Origin: Cyclaneusma minus
Lineage: Eukaryota > Ascomycota > Leotiomycetes > Marthamycetales > Marthamycetaceae
Length of the DNA stretch: 64,000 nucleotides
Direction of reading: 5' to 3'
NCBI GenBank assembly: GCA_037179335.1
Contig: JAKZHN010000012.1
Span: forward strand, 62,001-126,000
The position numbers were made by a program, and so were the translations under genes. Shown here one piece after another: positions 46,307 to 60,400 of this stretch (its first letter is position 1; each line of letters starts with the position of its first letter). The notes under the pieces were generated by a model, which saw only the letters and a program-made list of their open reading frames with translations, was not told where the DNA came from and did not search any database.

Positions 46307-47119
46307 ATGGACGAGTACAGCTTCGATGAGGCGTTCAAAATGCGTCTGCAATGGAGTCTCGACATCTTCAAAATGCTAGGAAACAGGACTCCAAGCGAAT
46401 TCATGAAGCTCCCGGAAAATAAACGCAAAGCCATCTACACGAAGGAGCTGGTCACACCGGAGCTTACCGATATCTCATACGACAAACTCAATACCCAAGA
46501 CACGGAAAGAACCAGGGGCGCGGATATGTTGAGATCATTGGACCGCCTGGGAAGAATCAGCGCTGATGGAGGCCTGGAATCGGTGAAGAGAAGCAACGTG
46601 GAAAAAAGTCTGAGATCCGAGGCTAACAAGATCTACTATGAGAAGAATTCCTTCTCAATGAAGGATTCTTGTGTAGACAAGTTCGTTCATGAAAATCCCG
46701 GAGAAGAGGACCTGAGACTTTGTCTCGTCAATAAGCTTACCGTCCAAGTCACTCTGAGAGACGGTAAGGGTGGTGGTCGCCCGTCGCTTAGCGGTCTGCA
46801 ATTGCTGGAAAAGTTCGTGAATGCAGAGGAAGTCTGGATCGACCTAGTACTACACGAGGAAAAAGCCATAGCCGACTCGTTCCCTGAGATTCGGGAGACG
46901 ATTAGGGTGATAGCTAAGGTGGTAAAGAAGGTGATCGAGAGGCTCGGTGAGGGAGTAGTAAAAGTTAGGATCGTTTCGCCGACGTTTCTAGTAACGCAGG
47001 ACGTGACGCGTTATTGGGCTGCGCCGAGTGATGCGGTGAGAAGCAATTTCAGGGAGAAGGACTACATCAAGTTCCACCAGAGGATGCAACTCTTGGTGGA
47101 GGAGTGGATCGCGGAGTAG
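46307..47119 (+). CDS. Unnamed local family, copy 2 (full length)
   Basis: 270 residues from ATG 46307; an ATG 33 nt upstream in frame lies before a likely splice acceptor and is probably not used. It is paralogous to copy 1 at 38856-39647 throughout: N-terminal helix with FKMLGNRTPSEFMKLP, KIYYEKNSFSMKD, a charged middle, VVKKVIERLGEGVVKVRIVS, and RYWAAPSD. The C-terminal helix FHQRMQLLVEEW is present here but cut off by a stop in copy 1. An intron ends 9 nt before the ATG (ATTCAG then CATCTCATC); copy 1 has an intron at the same place (ATTCAG then AACTTCATC). No signal peptide, membrane segment or known domain. Function unknown. Flanked by cyanase, a repeat-peptide relic and the AT-rich block. 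Confidence 0.75.
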   Translation: MDEYSFDEAFKMRLQWSLDIFKMLGNRTPSEFMKLPENKRKAIYTKELVTPELTDISYDKLNTQDTERTRGADMLRSLDRLGRISADGGLESVKRSNVEKSLRSEANKIYYEKNSFSMKDSCVDKFVHENPGEEDLRLCLVNKLTVQVTLRDGKGGGRPSLSGLQLLEKFVNAEEVWIDLVLHEEKAIADSFPEIRETIRVIAKVVKKVIERLGEGVVKVRIVSPTFLVTQDVTRYWAAPSDAVRSNFREKDYIKFHQRMQLLVEEWIAE

Positions 47120-47588
47120 GAGAAACTGCTGGCTGCTACTTGTACGGGAAGGGGATAGTGTGAGGGATCTCGTTGCTCGGGCTTTTTGTAGCTTGGTGTG
47201 GTTGTCTTTAGATACCTCAGGCGGTTAGAAATGATCATGTCAACATACTGTTGTTCTCGTTCTGATTGAACATATCTGTCTCCGAAAGTGTTTGCATTGG
47301 ACATTGGTGACCTGTAAAATACAGTATTAGGTAATCGAGCAAATCAATGGCTGACGGCTGTATTAGGGAACTGGGCCCTGCACTAAGGCACTACTTTCCA
47401 GATTTCAGCACGAGTACCACTGAAACAGAAAGACAGAGAGACTTAGCTATAAAAAGCCCTTTTCCAGGGATTTAACAATAATAGATTCCTGTACAGGCAG
47501 CAGCTACGAGCACCATTCATAATTAGCCGCTATATGCCGTTTGTAGCCTGTCGCCCATTCCTCGAGAAGGTTCAGAACATGTTAATGT
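47120..47588. other. Spacer, nothing supported
   Basis: 3' flank of copy 2 and of the truncated copy 3. No gene or RNA is seen. Confidence 0.4.
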
Positions 47589-47800
47589 TCAACTCGTCCC
47601 AGACATCGAAGGTTCAGAAGTCCACCTGAATCCCAGCCGCGCACCACTTCCATAGTGATAATTCTCCACTGTCGCCCACTGTGCAACCTTGAGTTGCATG
47701 AACTCGTAGAACTCCAAATACTCCTCATCAGCCTCCTTCCTCCTTCTCACCTCCTCTGTTACGGGGTTAGCGGAGGTTAGAGGTGGAGACCTTAGGCAGC
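47589..47800 (-). pseudogene. Unnamed local family, copy 3 (3' stub)
   Basis: The minus strand reads an open stretch ending at TGA 47589-47591. Its part EYLEFYEFMQLKVAQW matches the C-terminal helices of copy 2 (FHQRMQLLVEEW) and of the extended frame of copy 1 (FHEAMQLKIEEW). The upstream residues (VTEEVRRRKEAD) still align loosely with copy 2 after its RYWAAPSD. Further upstream, homology ends close to where the AT-rich block starts (about 47,800-47,860). So only the last exon part is left: a 5'-truncated relic. Confidence 0.6.
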
Positions 47801-50800
47801 CATTCCTGAGGCAGCCACATCGTTCCTTTGTCCTCCTAGCTTTTTTGTTAGAGCTGGAGCTATATAGAATAAAAAAATAGAGCTTTCCGGACCTCTCCTT
47901 TTTTTCTTAGCTTTATTAATACAGTTTTTATTTATTGCTTATTTGGGCTTTTAGCTTTTTTAATAAATTTCTATAATATGTTAATAAAGCTTTTTTTGCT
48001 TTTTATAAATTATTATATAACGCCAGTTTTTCTCCGAATTACTCCCGCTATTTTTTAGGGCATTTTTTACGTGCAAATGCATTTATATGTTCGGCTAAAA
48101 TTTTATATTTTGCCTAGGCTTATATATTTACAATTATAAGCGTATTTTTTATTTATTTATTTATTGCTAAATTTTATACCTTGCTTTAAAAACTTATATA
48201 TTTTGATTGTTTTATACCAAATTTAGTTTTAAATCCTAATTTAGCCTTTGTTATTTTTTTTAAATTTATTATAATTTTTATAAATTTCTTTTAAAATTAA
48301 AATATAGCTTTCTGCCCGGATAATATAAAAAATAAAAAAACCAGGCTGTTTTTTTTTACGAATTTTAATTATAAGGCTGCCAATTTTTTTAAAAAAGCTT
48401 AAAAAAGCTTAATAGAAATTGCTAGTTTATATTTATAATTAAGCCCAAAATGCCTTATTTAGAATTTAAAAATTTCAAAAGCTATTTTTTAAAAAATAAG
48501 CTTTTAAATTGCCTATTATTAAAAAATAGAAAAAGCTTTAGGCTAATGATATTTTTTTTATAAAAAAAGCAAATAACTAAATAAAAATATATATATTTTA
48601 AATAAAGAATCTCTATAAGCTAATAAAGAATTTTTTATAATATATAGCCGGATTATTATTTTTATAAAATAGCTAAAGCTATTAAAAGCCTTAAAAATTA
48701 ATGATTTAGGCCCGGCTTTATTTAAATAGCCTAAATTTAATTTTAAAGCTAAGGCCTAATTTAGCAATTTCCAATTTTTAAAATGGCATTTAATGCTTTT
48801 AATTTATATTATATTAAATGTATTTTTAAGCCTTTATTATATAATATTATTATATTTTTAAAATTTTAAAAAGCTAAATTAAAAAATAAATTAGCTAGGA
48901 ATTATTTTTATTTTCTAAATAAAATGGCTAAAATTATTTATAATATAAAATATTTAGAAAAAAAAAAAAAATATATATTGCTTTTTTTTTGATATACTAA
49001 TATTATTATTTGCAATTTTATTATGAAAGCATTTTATAAATTTTTAAATAATTTTTATAGCAATTTAATGTTTTTTATAAAGCTAATAAATTTTATATTT
49101 TATTTTAAGGCCGCTAGAATTTTAATGCTTTTCATATTTTTTTTAAAGCTTTTTTGTTTAATTGGGGATAGTAGAGATTTTTTTAATTTAATAGCTATAA
49201 TGCAAAATTAATATTAAGTTTGAAAAAGCTATAATAGGCTTCCGTTTTAAAACCTTTTTTAAAGCTATTAATTATTATTATTAAATAGAAAAAGAAAATC
49301 GAAAGCTATTTATTAAAAATATTAAATATATAGCTATTTTAGCCTTTATTCTCCTTATTAATATCCCTAGTTTTTAAATTTTTTAAATTCGTTTTGTTTT
49401 TAAGCTTTTTTAACTTAAAAGTAAATAGCGTTTTTTTTAAATATGTTTTTAATATTTATTGGCTTTAAAAGCTTTAAATATTTCAAATATAGTAAATATA
49501 AATATTATGCTAAAATATACTTAAAATTTAAAAATCTTTTTATTAAGATTATTAATTATAATGCAAATAATAAAAAGGCTAAAAAGCTGGAATTTCTTTT
49601 TAGTAAAAATAAATACTATTAAAAAGAGTTGCTGCTTTGGTATTATAATAGTTAAAAATAAATTGGCAAATAAAATGCCCGCAAAACGCCCTTTTTAATC
49701 CTATATAATAATTCTTTTATAGCTTCGGGCCCCGGAGCTTTTAAATACAAATTCTCGCTTTTTAATAATCCAATATTTAGGCTTTAATTATTAATTTCAA
49801 TTTTTTATTTTAATTGCGTAAATTTATAAAATTCTATTAATTTGCTATTAATAATTATCTTTAAATTTATTATTGCTTAATTTTCAAAACTTTAATTTTA
49901 GCATATAATTTACGCTATTTACTATTAGTTCGATTTTAAATTTTTATTTAATTATTTTTATTATTTTAAATTTCTATTTTTTTATATTAAAATCTATTGG
50001 GATTTTATTATTTGTATTATTTATATATATATTATATTAATTTTCACGCGTGTGTGTTTTTGCAAATACCAAAAAATTAATATAACGGCGGCTTATTTCA
50101 TTTTCTTTTAACTTTTTGCCCTTTTTTTTATACGCATATTATACGTTTGCTGCAATAATAATATATTAATTTTAAATTTTCTTTTAATTTTCTTAGCAAG
50201 TGTTTTTAATACTTTTTTTATAGCAATTATATTAAATTTTATTAAGAGCTTTATTTATATAAAGCAGGCCTTTCTATTTTTATTAAATTCTTTTTTATTA
50301 TTGCTTTTATACGGGTTTTTTAATATATATATATTTTAGCGAAAATTAGATTTTTTCTATTTTTCTTTTTTCTATTTTTTTTTTAATATTATAGCTTTTA
50401 ATATTTTTAATCGCGAAATGAAAAATTTTACTAATAGTTTATTTTAAGCTTTGCGCGGCAAAGGTTTTATTTGAAATTATAATAATAATATTAAATTTGC
50501 AATTTCGCTGCAAAATTTAAATTGTATTTTTACCGAGCTTTCGTTTACGCTTTAAATTTGTATTTATATTTAATATATACAGAATTGTTTTATAAACTCT
50601 TTTTGCAATATTTTTAATATTTATAATTAGATTGCAAATAATTTTAAATGCAATTATTATTGCAATAATTATAAGCCCTTTTATTGCATAATAAATTTAT
50701 ATATTGCTTTTTTCGTTTTTTTCTATAAATTAATTTATTATTCCGCAAATTCCTGCTATTCAAATTTATTTATTTAATGCAATTTACAATATTTTTATAC

Positions 50801-51606
50801 TTTATTATTATTATTATATTAAAATCCAGGCCTTTTTTGAAAATTAATGCGCCAATTATAATAAAATATCAATCCAATTAAAAAATAATATAAAACTTGC
50901 CAGGATTTTCTTTTATTTTAAATTTTATATTCCTTTAAAATATACAATATATAATGCTTTTAAAAATATTAAAAATGCAATAATTGCTTTAATTAAAATT
51001 ATGTTTGCAATTTATATTTCAATTTATATAGCAATTAATATTTAATGCTATTTAATAATTGTTTTTTGGCTTGTTTTTATACATTTAATTAAAATATAAA
51101 TAAATTTTAACTTTAATTATTCTTTTAATAATATTTTATTTAATAATAAATAAACACAAATCGGGCTTTTGGCAATATAATATCAAATATAGAAATCATA
51201 AATTTAATATATACGAGCTGTAATTAATAGCTGGTTTTATTTAAAAATATTATAATTTTTTTTAATTTTGCTAATTGGATTTATCTTTATATAATAAATC
51301 TTTTTTTAATTAAAGTATTTAATATATAGAATTTATAATTTTTATTTATGCGTTTTATAATTTTTCATTAAATGAAATTCAATTTTTGATTTTTAATTTT
51401 TTAATTTAATTTTTTATAAAATATAGTTTAAATTAAATTAATTTAAATATAAAAAAATAATTAAATTTATATTTCTATATTTTAAATATTTGTATTTTTG
51501 CTTTTGCTTGCTATTGCGTATAATTGACCGTTTTTTATTTAACTATAAAATTAAAGCTGGCCTTTTAATCGTTTTTTAAAAAATTGCGCTTTTTTTATAA
51601 TTTTTC

Positions 51607-51678
<72 letters not shown>
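51607..51678. repeat. (TTA)24 microsatellite
   Basis: An uninterrupted 72-nt run of the trinucleotide TAT/ATT/TTA within the AT-rich block. Confidence 0.95.
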
Positions 51679-51683
<5 letters not shown>

Positions 51684-54600
51684 AATTTTAATGTTTTTTA
51701 AAGAATTTGCTTAAAACTATTAGGGTATTTTAAGGTTTTTTTAAATTAATATTTAATTCTAATTTTAACTCTAATTTTTCTAATATATGCAAAATATAAA
51801 TTAATTTTTCTTATTATTCTTATATGCTATAAGTTTTTTAATTTTCTATTTTTAATTATTTTTAAAAATTTAAAAATTTATAAGGCATAGTTTATATACG
51901 CTATTTTAAAATATTTTCGCAAACTTTAAAAAATTAGTATAAAAAATATTATGCAATTTTTTTAATTAAATGGAAAATTTAAATGGTAAATTTAGGCTTT
52001 CATATTTGTCATAATAGAAAAAAAACCAATATATCTTTTTATTAGCTTTTTAGCTTTAAAGCATAGATTTTTAATAAATAAAAAAACCCAATTTCCTTTA
52101 TTAAAATCTATAATTTTATGCTTTTTTATATATTGCTTTATATATTTATTAATAGTATTTTTTCAATTTTTGCAATAATGTATATTTGCTATATTGTATT
52201 TTGTTTTTGCTTTTTTATATGAAATATTTTAATTTTTATAAATTATATAAAAAAGTTAATATTAATTTGCAAATAATATTTATATATTATAAAAAAAAAA
52301 TTATTATTATAAATAAATTCTGCTATAGCCAATTAAATTGCCCACTTTTATTATTATTATTGCAATAGTATTATATATAAATTTTTAAAGTTTGATTTAT
52401 TTGCTTTATTTGCTTATTTATTTAAAAATAAAATATCATGCTATATTTATATATTATATAAAATTTATAGCAAAAAGCTTTTTATAATACGCTGGTAAAT
52501 ACAGAATTATAATTAAATATAATAGTTTTAAAAACTTTTATAAAACAAATAATTTTATTAAAAATTGGATATTAATATTTTTAATTATATATATAAATTG
52601 CATAATTTTTGTATAATAATTTGTTATTATTAAAATAGCATTATATATTTTCTCTATATATTATAATTTTGGTAAATTTATAATAAAATCTTATAATAAA
52701 TATATTTATAGTTTATTAATTAATTATAAAATATATATTAGCAAATTTTATTTTGCTGGCAAATATAGCAATTGCATATATAATTTTATATTTTTGCGTT
52801 TATATTTAGCTAATAATATTTATAATAAATTAAAATTAATATTTAATTTATTTTAAAATAGCTTGCCAATTTGCTATTATAATAAATATATAAAAACCTA
52901 TTGCGCAATATATTTGCTGCAAAAATATATAATTTGCTTTTGTTATATAATATATTATTTTTAAATTGCCATTATTTATTTTTGTGCAATATAAATTGGT
53001 TTTATATTTTGTTATCTCTTTATTGTCTTTTTAAATTTTAAACATAATTATAAATCTTATTTTAATTATTTTGGCTCTTGGATTTTTGTAATGTAAATAA
53101 AATGCAACTTTTTATTTGGAAATCCGCGTTTATAATATATAAATAAATCATGCAATATTAATTTTCCAATTTATTGATTTTAATTAAAATACAATTACTA
53201 TATTTGCAAAAGCAATTATATTTTTTAAACATTATATATTTAATATATAACTAAATAAATAGCAGAGTTTTTATTGCAATATTGGTAAAAACCCTTTTAA
53301 TAGCTTTATTTAAATATTATTTATTGCTTTTTTATAATTTAATTTATAAAATAAGAAATTAGCAGAATTTTTAATTTTCGCAATATATCTAATACTAAAA
53401 CTATAAAATTTCAATTTTATAGCTTATTTTATTTAATATTGATTAAATTTTTTCGCATTTATAAAATAGCGCAAATTATGATAATTTAAAAATATTCAAA
53501 TTTTATAATACGCATTAGCTGCTTTTTGAATAGTTTATAAATAAATTAGTAAAATAAATTTGCTTTGGTTTTTATAATATAATTTTAATTAAAATATATA
53601 AATAATATACCAATTTTTAGTATATTAAAAATATTATTAAAATAGTTTAGTTTTTTTAATTTTGCCGTATACTTTTTGCAAATATTTTTAATATGTAGCA
53701 ATTTATAATTTTGAAATTATATTAAAAGTCAATTTTATTTTATCAAAATCCTAATTTTTATTTTAATATATATATAATAGGGTTTTTATAAACAACATGT
53801 TTTTATTTATTTTGCTAAATGCTATTTTATATAGTTTAATACTATATTTCCAATTTTTGCGTATAAGGTATTTTATATATAATAAATCCCTATTTATTAT
53901 ATTTAAAATATAAATTACTGCATTTAGCCTTTTTAATTTATTTAATTTATCTTAAATAATAATTTTATATTTAATTTGGCATTTATAAATAAAATTGGCT
54001 TTAATTTAATTATATTATTTGTTGCTTATTTATTTAAATCCAAGCATATTTAAAAGCAAATTGTATAAATATGGAAATATTTTATATATTTTAATGCTTT
54101 AATTTTTTATATTATTTTTATCATTAGGAATTCTAATAAAACTTTTATAGTACTATTTAATTTTAATTTTAATTTTATTAAAAAAGCAAATTTAGAAATA
54201 TTATATATATATATTAATTTATTTTTATTCTTTTGCAAATATTAATAATATCAATTTTTTATTTAATTTATTATTAATAAAAGCAAAAATAGAAACTATA
54301 TTTTAAATATTAATTGCAATTAAGCAATTAATTATTATATACTTTTGTTATATAAAGAATTATTAAATTACGCAATTATTAGCGATTTCTTCTTAATTGT
54401 TATATTTATATTTGTAATTTATAAAATTAGGGGTTTTATTTGCAATTTTTACAAAGAAATTTTAATTTTAGTTATTTTAATTATAATTATTATAATTTTA
54501 ATTTTAATTATTTTAATTGTAATTATTATAATTTTCATTATAATTGAAACCATTCTTATATAATTGGCCTTTTTTTCCTTTACGGCCGCTAAAGCTATTG

Positions 54601-56106
54601 CTATTTAAAATATATATTTTATTGCCGGATTATTTGCATTTACAGGCTTTGTATTTAAATTTTTAGCAAATTCCTTTTTTATAAATGCAATTAAATAAAT
54701 TATAATTATTAAAATTACAATTAAAATATAAAACAAATGAGTATTAATTTTAACCGCATTGCTAATTTTCATTCCAATAACAGCTGTGTTTTTATTTGAA
54801 ATATTATATAAATTTTATAATTTATTCTAATTATTATAATGCTTTTTTAAATCATTTGTATTAAATATATTTTTAATTTTTAATTTTAAATTAAATTTAT
54901 TTTTGCGCTTAATATTTCCAGCTATATTAAATATATATTATATATTAATTTATAATTAATTGCTTTATTAAAAAATAAAATTTTGTCTAATATTATTGCA
55001 AAATTTAAAAATAAATTAATTATTAAAAAATATAAAAAATATATTTTTTATATAACAAAGCAAGATTTTTATTTTGCAATAGAATATTTTAATTGTTTTA
55101 TTATTTTTTACTTTTTTAATAAATTAATTTAATATATGCAATATATACTATTGCTTTGCATTTCTTATATTTAACATTAAATTTTTAAATTTCTTTTATA
55201 AAATTTCTTCCAATTTATAATTTATTTAATAATATTGCTATATAATATATATGCAATTTTTAAGCTCAATTAAAATATAATAAATATAGATTATATTATT
55301 TATAATATTTGCATATATTATATATATAATATAGCTTAATATTTAGCATATAATTTTTTTTAAATATACAAGATTCTTTAGCAATTAAATATTTATTATT
55401 GAAATTTAAATTAAACGAATTGCATTTGCAAATAAAAATCGCAATTTTAATTTGTAATTTCCCAATTTTCTTTAATTTCAAATTTTTAAATAATTTATTA
55501 AATAATTTTAAAATTATTACAATTCAAATTGACTTGGCTTTAAATTGAATTAAAAATAGAAACAAAAGCAAAAGCTTAATTAATTTCGGTTTTGCGCGAT
55601 ATACTTGTATTTTGAATTTGCCCAAACTAATTTGGATGAATAAATTGGCCATTTAATTGAAAAAAACTATTAAATAGTTTTGAATTTTAAATAAAAAAAC
55701 GCTAAATTGCTTTTAATTGCCAATATTAATAATAGTTTTATTAATATTTCTAATAGCAATATTATTAGCAAATATATTATTGCTTTTGCTATTATTTAAT
55801 ACGATTTTTTAATTTAATATAAAAATCGCGCTAATAATATTATTAAAATTAAATTGCTTTAAAACTAGAAAAACTTGGCTTTTAGAGTTTTCAGCAAAAT
55901 TTAATATATTATAATTGGCATTAAATCTGCGGCTATTTAATTAAATAATTATTATTTTGCCGAATTATTATTTTTCAAAATAAAAATAAATTAATAAATA
56001 AAATATGTTATATATATTTTTTTATTATAAAAAATAGCTGCTGCTTTTTTTAAATAAAAATAGCAGCATTTAAGTATTATATACTAAAAGCCTTATATCA
56101 TAATAC

Positions 56107-56375
56107 TGACTTAGCCTTAGCCTCAGGCACCCACACGTGACCTCACGTGCCCTTAGCGCCGTAGAGCCTGGCGGCAGCCCTTATGGCTGCGCGCCAGCGC
56201 TGGAGAGCTTCCCTCTCCAGCTCACAACACAAGTCTACCTTGACCCCTACCTGCGACCCTTGCCGCGCCGTGACACCTTACTTAGCTTTTTTAATAAGCA
56301 ATGCTTATTTTTTGCGCACTTTTAGCGCACGTGTTGTGTAGGGTGCCCGCAGGGCGCCCTCAGCCCCGTGTGATA
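56107..56375. repeat. GC-rich island inside the AT-rich block, with two inverted repeats
   Basis: About 270 bp of balanced composition between AT-rich flanks. It holds a palindrome CACGTGA-CC-TCACGTG (56134-56149) and a perfect 9-bp stem with 5-nt loop, GCTGGAGAG-CTTCC-CTCTCCAGC (56199-56221), plus the repeated words GCGCACGTG and GGGCGCCCTC. No open frame with protein character. Its length is below the few-hundred-bp size usually needed to trigger RIP (established knowledge), so it may be a short repeat (SINE, MITE or solo-LTR piece) or unique DNA spared by the process. Confidence 0.55.
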
Positions 56376-57279
56376 TTTGGCTATTAAGCTAAAAAATATT
56401 TAATTGCCGGTGAAATTGTATTTGGCAATTTAATATTGGTTTTTGCTTGTTTTTCTAAAAATGCTTTATATTTAATTATTAATTTTTTTATTATTTTTAT
56501 TATTTTAAAAAATATAAAATTATTTATGATTAATATTTTAATAAATATAAAAGCAAATATAGGAAATTTTATTAATTATTTTATTACGGCGCAATTTATT
56601 TAAATTAATGGCTTGGATTTCATTATTTTATATAAGCTTATTTTAATAGCAGCCTTTAATAGCTATATTGTTATGTTCATTATTTAGGCTTTTTATTTTT
56701 TATTTTAAATTTTAAATTATTGGGTTTTTTAGTTTTATATAATTTTTGATTTAAAATTATATAGCGTGGTAATTAATAATATTATTAATAAGAGTTTTTT
56801 TTAGCTATTATAATTATATAAAGGCTATTTAATATAAATCTTTTATACAATAAAATAATATACTGGATTTTTGGTGTATTGAAACGCCGGTCTCTTTTAT
56901 ATTTAAAAGGGTTTTATTTTTAAAAAGTATTTGGTATAGGCTTTTTAAGCCTAAAATCCTTTTATAAATTTTAATTTTATATTTTAAATTCATGATTGCC
57001 CTAGTGAAAATAGCGAAAACAATTTTCTTTTTTGGAAAAGCGGTATTTTTTATATTTTAATCCCGGAATTTTATATTATTTATGAATAGTTTAAAAACGC
57101 TATTAAATGGATAATTTATTATTAATTTTTTAATTTGTTTTATATATATTTTAGCGACCTGGTATTTTTAATATATTGTAATAGCCTGGTATATATAAGT
57201 TTGCTAAAAAAAACCGCTAAATTAAATTAAACATAGCATTATAAAATGGATTTACGTCCCCACACTTACCCTGAGATTT

Positions 57280-57473
57280 TGTGACGGCCCTGGACCAAAG
57301 CGCTCTCCACGGCTAGCCAGCCGAGAGAGCTCTAGCGTCGTCCGTGCGCTATATAATTACCAAATTTAATTCTTATAATAATTGGAGAGCCCTTTTTCTT
57401 TATAGCAATAGACATTTATTAATAATAATCTATATTTTAATTTTGGCTAAAATCCCGGATTCAGCTTATAATA
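57280..57473. repeat. Left LTR
   Basis: Aligns end to end with 63040-63235. It shares the blocks ACGGCTAGCCAGCCGAGA, TGCGCTATATAATTA and TATAGCAATAGACATTTA. It is less mutated in its first half, where it keeps TGTGACGGCCCTGGACC, and more mutated at its right end. Confidence 0.88.
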
Positions 57474-60400
57474 ATTTTATTATTATTATTAATTCTTTTT
57501 AATATTTTTTTTAATTTCTTAAATAAGCCCAAATTATTAGCTTTGCAATAAAGGCCTAATAGTTATTTATTTAATTTTTTGCAACAATTATAATAGCAAT
57601 TTTTAAATTTTCAATAATCGCTTTTAATAAAGCGCTATTTTTAAAGCCAAAATTGAAAACAGATTAAAAGCTATATACTAATAATTTTTAAAATTAAACG
57701 CCAATTTTAAAAAGCCTAAAATATTTAATATATTAGAAATATTTAATATTTTTAATAAAAAGAATTTTTAAACGCGGTCTAAAGTAAATTATAATAAATT
57801 TTGCATTTTTTGCTTTGCTATTTACAAAATTAAACAAACCCTTGGCCCTTTTGCAATTTAAATTTAATATTTTGCTAATATTAATAAGATTTGCAAAACC
57901 GCTACTAATTATACCGCCGCTAAAAATAATAGCAATAGCAATAAAAGTCCTTTAAACAACAACCTTGGCAATAATAATAGCCTTTTTAGCTTTCCTAGCC
58001 CTTTAAATAATAACTAGTATTAGCTCCGCTGTTTTATTAAATTTTACCGCTTTAGAAAACTCTTTAATTCTAATAAATTTAATAACGATTTTAAACCTAA
58101 ATTTAAAATTTAATATATTGTTATAAAAAACAAAATAACTATTAATATTAATTGGTTTTCCATCGCTGCTTTTGCTATAATCTATATTATACTTGAAATT
58201 AAAAAAACTAATTATATTTCCCAGCCTTGCTATAATACTTTTAAAAAAAATATTTTCACAATTAAAAAGTTAATACATAATTTTCTCCACGCCTATTTTA
58301 ATTTTTGTGTTAAATATAATTATATCCGCCGCTTTGATTTAATTTATTATATACGCTATTCTTTTTTTTTTGCAAATTTCTATTGCAATATTCAATTAAA
58401 TAGTATATTTAATACTAATATTTATAAAAATTTCTTAGCTTAAATTTCTTTTATTCTAATGCATGCAATTGCAAATGTGTTTTATATCTGCAAAATGTTT
58501 AAAAAAAGCTAGAATTTTATATTACAACGCTATTTATATACTGGCTATCTATACTAAAAGTTATTTCTAAAAGGGACGCAAATTCAATTTTAATAATTAT
58601 AATAGCAAAAAACAAATATATAATGTAAATAATTCCAATTGCTTTGCAAAGGGCTGGGAAAGCTAGCAAAATCAAAATTTTGAATTTAATTGTAAAAATT
58701 ATTGAAAATGGTTTTATAGAAAAAGTTATTAAAATAGTTGTAAAAAATTCCAGCAATTTAATAACAATAAAAAAAAAGAATTTATTTATAATTAATATTA
58801 TAAATATAATAGCATTAAGCATTAGATTTTTAATTATTTCAAATTTAATAAGTCTATTAAAAAAAACTATATTAATTAAATTAATTCCAATTTTAATTAC
58901 CATTTAGCTTTTAAATTTGTGGAAAAAACACGGCATTTAATTCTTTTTTAAATACATTTGCCAATCCAATTAATATAATATTAATAAATTTTGCTAATTA
59001 TGTTAGCAATAAAGAATTTTTAATATTATATATATGAAAAATTTAAAAGTTTTTAAATTAATATAACGCTTTTATTAATAATAGAATTTGATTATTATAT
59101 TTTATAAATACCAATACGGCTAAAATTATTTTTGGCTTTGAGTTATTTACTCAGCAGCTAAACAAATTAATATTATTTTATAAATTTAATGGAAATTATA
59201 AAAATTTCATTATTATTTATATTGTTTTGAGTTTTACTATTAATAATACATTTTCTTTAAAAATTCTTTTTTTATTATCAATTCAAAAAATTAAAATTTA
59301 ATTTTTAAATTTAAATAATAATAATAGTACTAAATATTATTAAATTTTTATAATTGCAAAATCTATTAGCTTTGCAAACTCAATAGCAAAGATGAGCGCT
59401 TTAGTATAAAAAACTAAAAAAAAAAAAAAGCAAATTAAACCCGGTGGCGAATAAGGAAAATAAAGCAAAACTCCCTTTTAAAATATTTAAAAAATGACTT
59501 GCATTTAAAGCGGCGCCTATATAATATATTGCAATACACAAAGCCTTTAAATTTATAAAATAAAAACTGGCTAATAGTAACCCTATATTTATTTAATTAA
59601 GCTTTATTGTTTTTTAAAAAAAAACAATTAATCTTTTTTAGGTATTAAAATTTATTAAATTGATATTACAAATATAAACCGCAATTTTCCAAAAGTTTTT
59701 TAAAGAAAGAAAAAAGCTAAAAAAGCGTAAATATACTTTTTATATATTATTAAAAAAATTATTGCTTTTAAAAGATCCTAATTTGTTTTTAATAAAAAGC
59801 TATTAAAATAGGGGTTGCTATATTATTTAGAATTTTAATACTATAGATTTTCTAAAAAAGCTTTTAATACCCTGCTATTATATAATTTCTATAATGCAAA
59901 AATTAAGCTAAAAACCCTAAAGTCTCAGCTAAGCTATTCTCCGCTATATTCTATATTAATAAAGCAATTGCGTATTATAAAAAAGTATTTAAAAAAGAAC
60001 CTAGCTAAAGGATTTATTAAACCAATTTCTTTTGTTTTTTGCAATTTTTATTTTATTTGTTAAAAAACCCAAAAGCAATTTCTGCTTTTATATAAATTAT
60101 TATAAATTTAATAAAATCATTTGCAAAAATTAATACCCGCTGCCTTTATTTAAAAAATCCTATTTTAATTTAGCAAAATTAAATATTTTACCAAATTTAA
60201 TATTAGGCAAATATTTTAGTGCATTTATTTTAAAAAAGCCAATAAATAATTTATAATATTTTAAATTCGCTATAGAATATTTTAATATAATATTTTGCCT
60301 TTTAAATTTATTAATAAATCTGCTATTTTCTAGCAATATATTAATTAAATCTTAATTAAAGTTTTAAATAAAATTTGCATAGCTTTTATTAATAATATTT

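Noticed and set aside
49023..58907. Short open frames rich in Ile, Phe, Leu, Lys and Asn in the AT-rich block
   Set aside because: They are explained by base composition and have no domain or start context.
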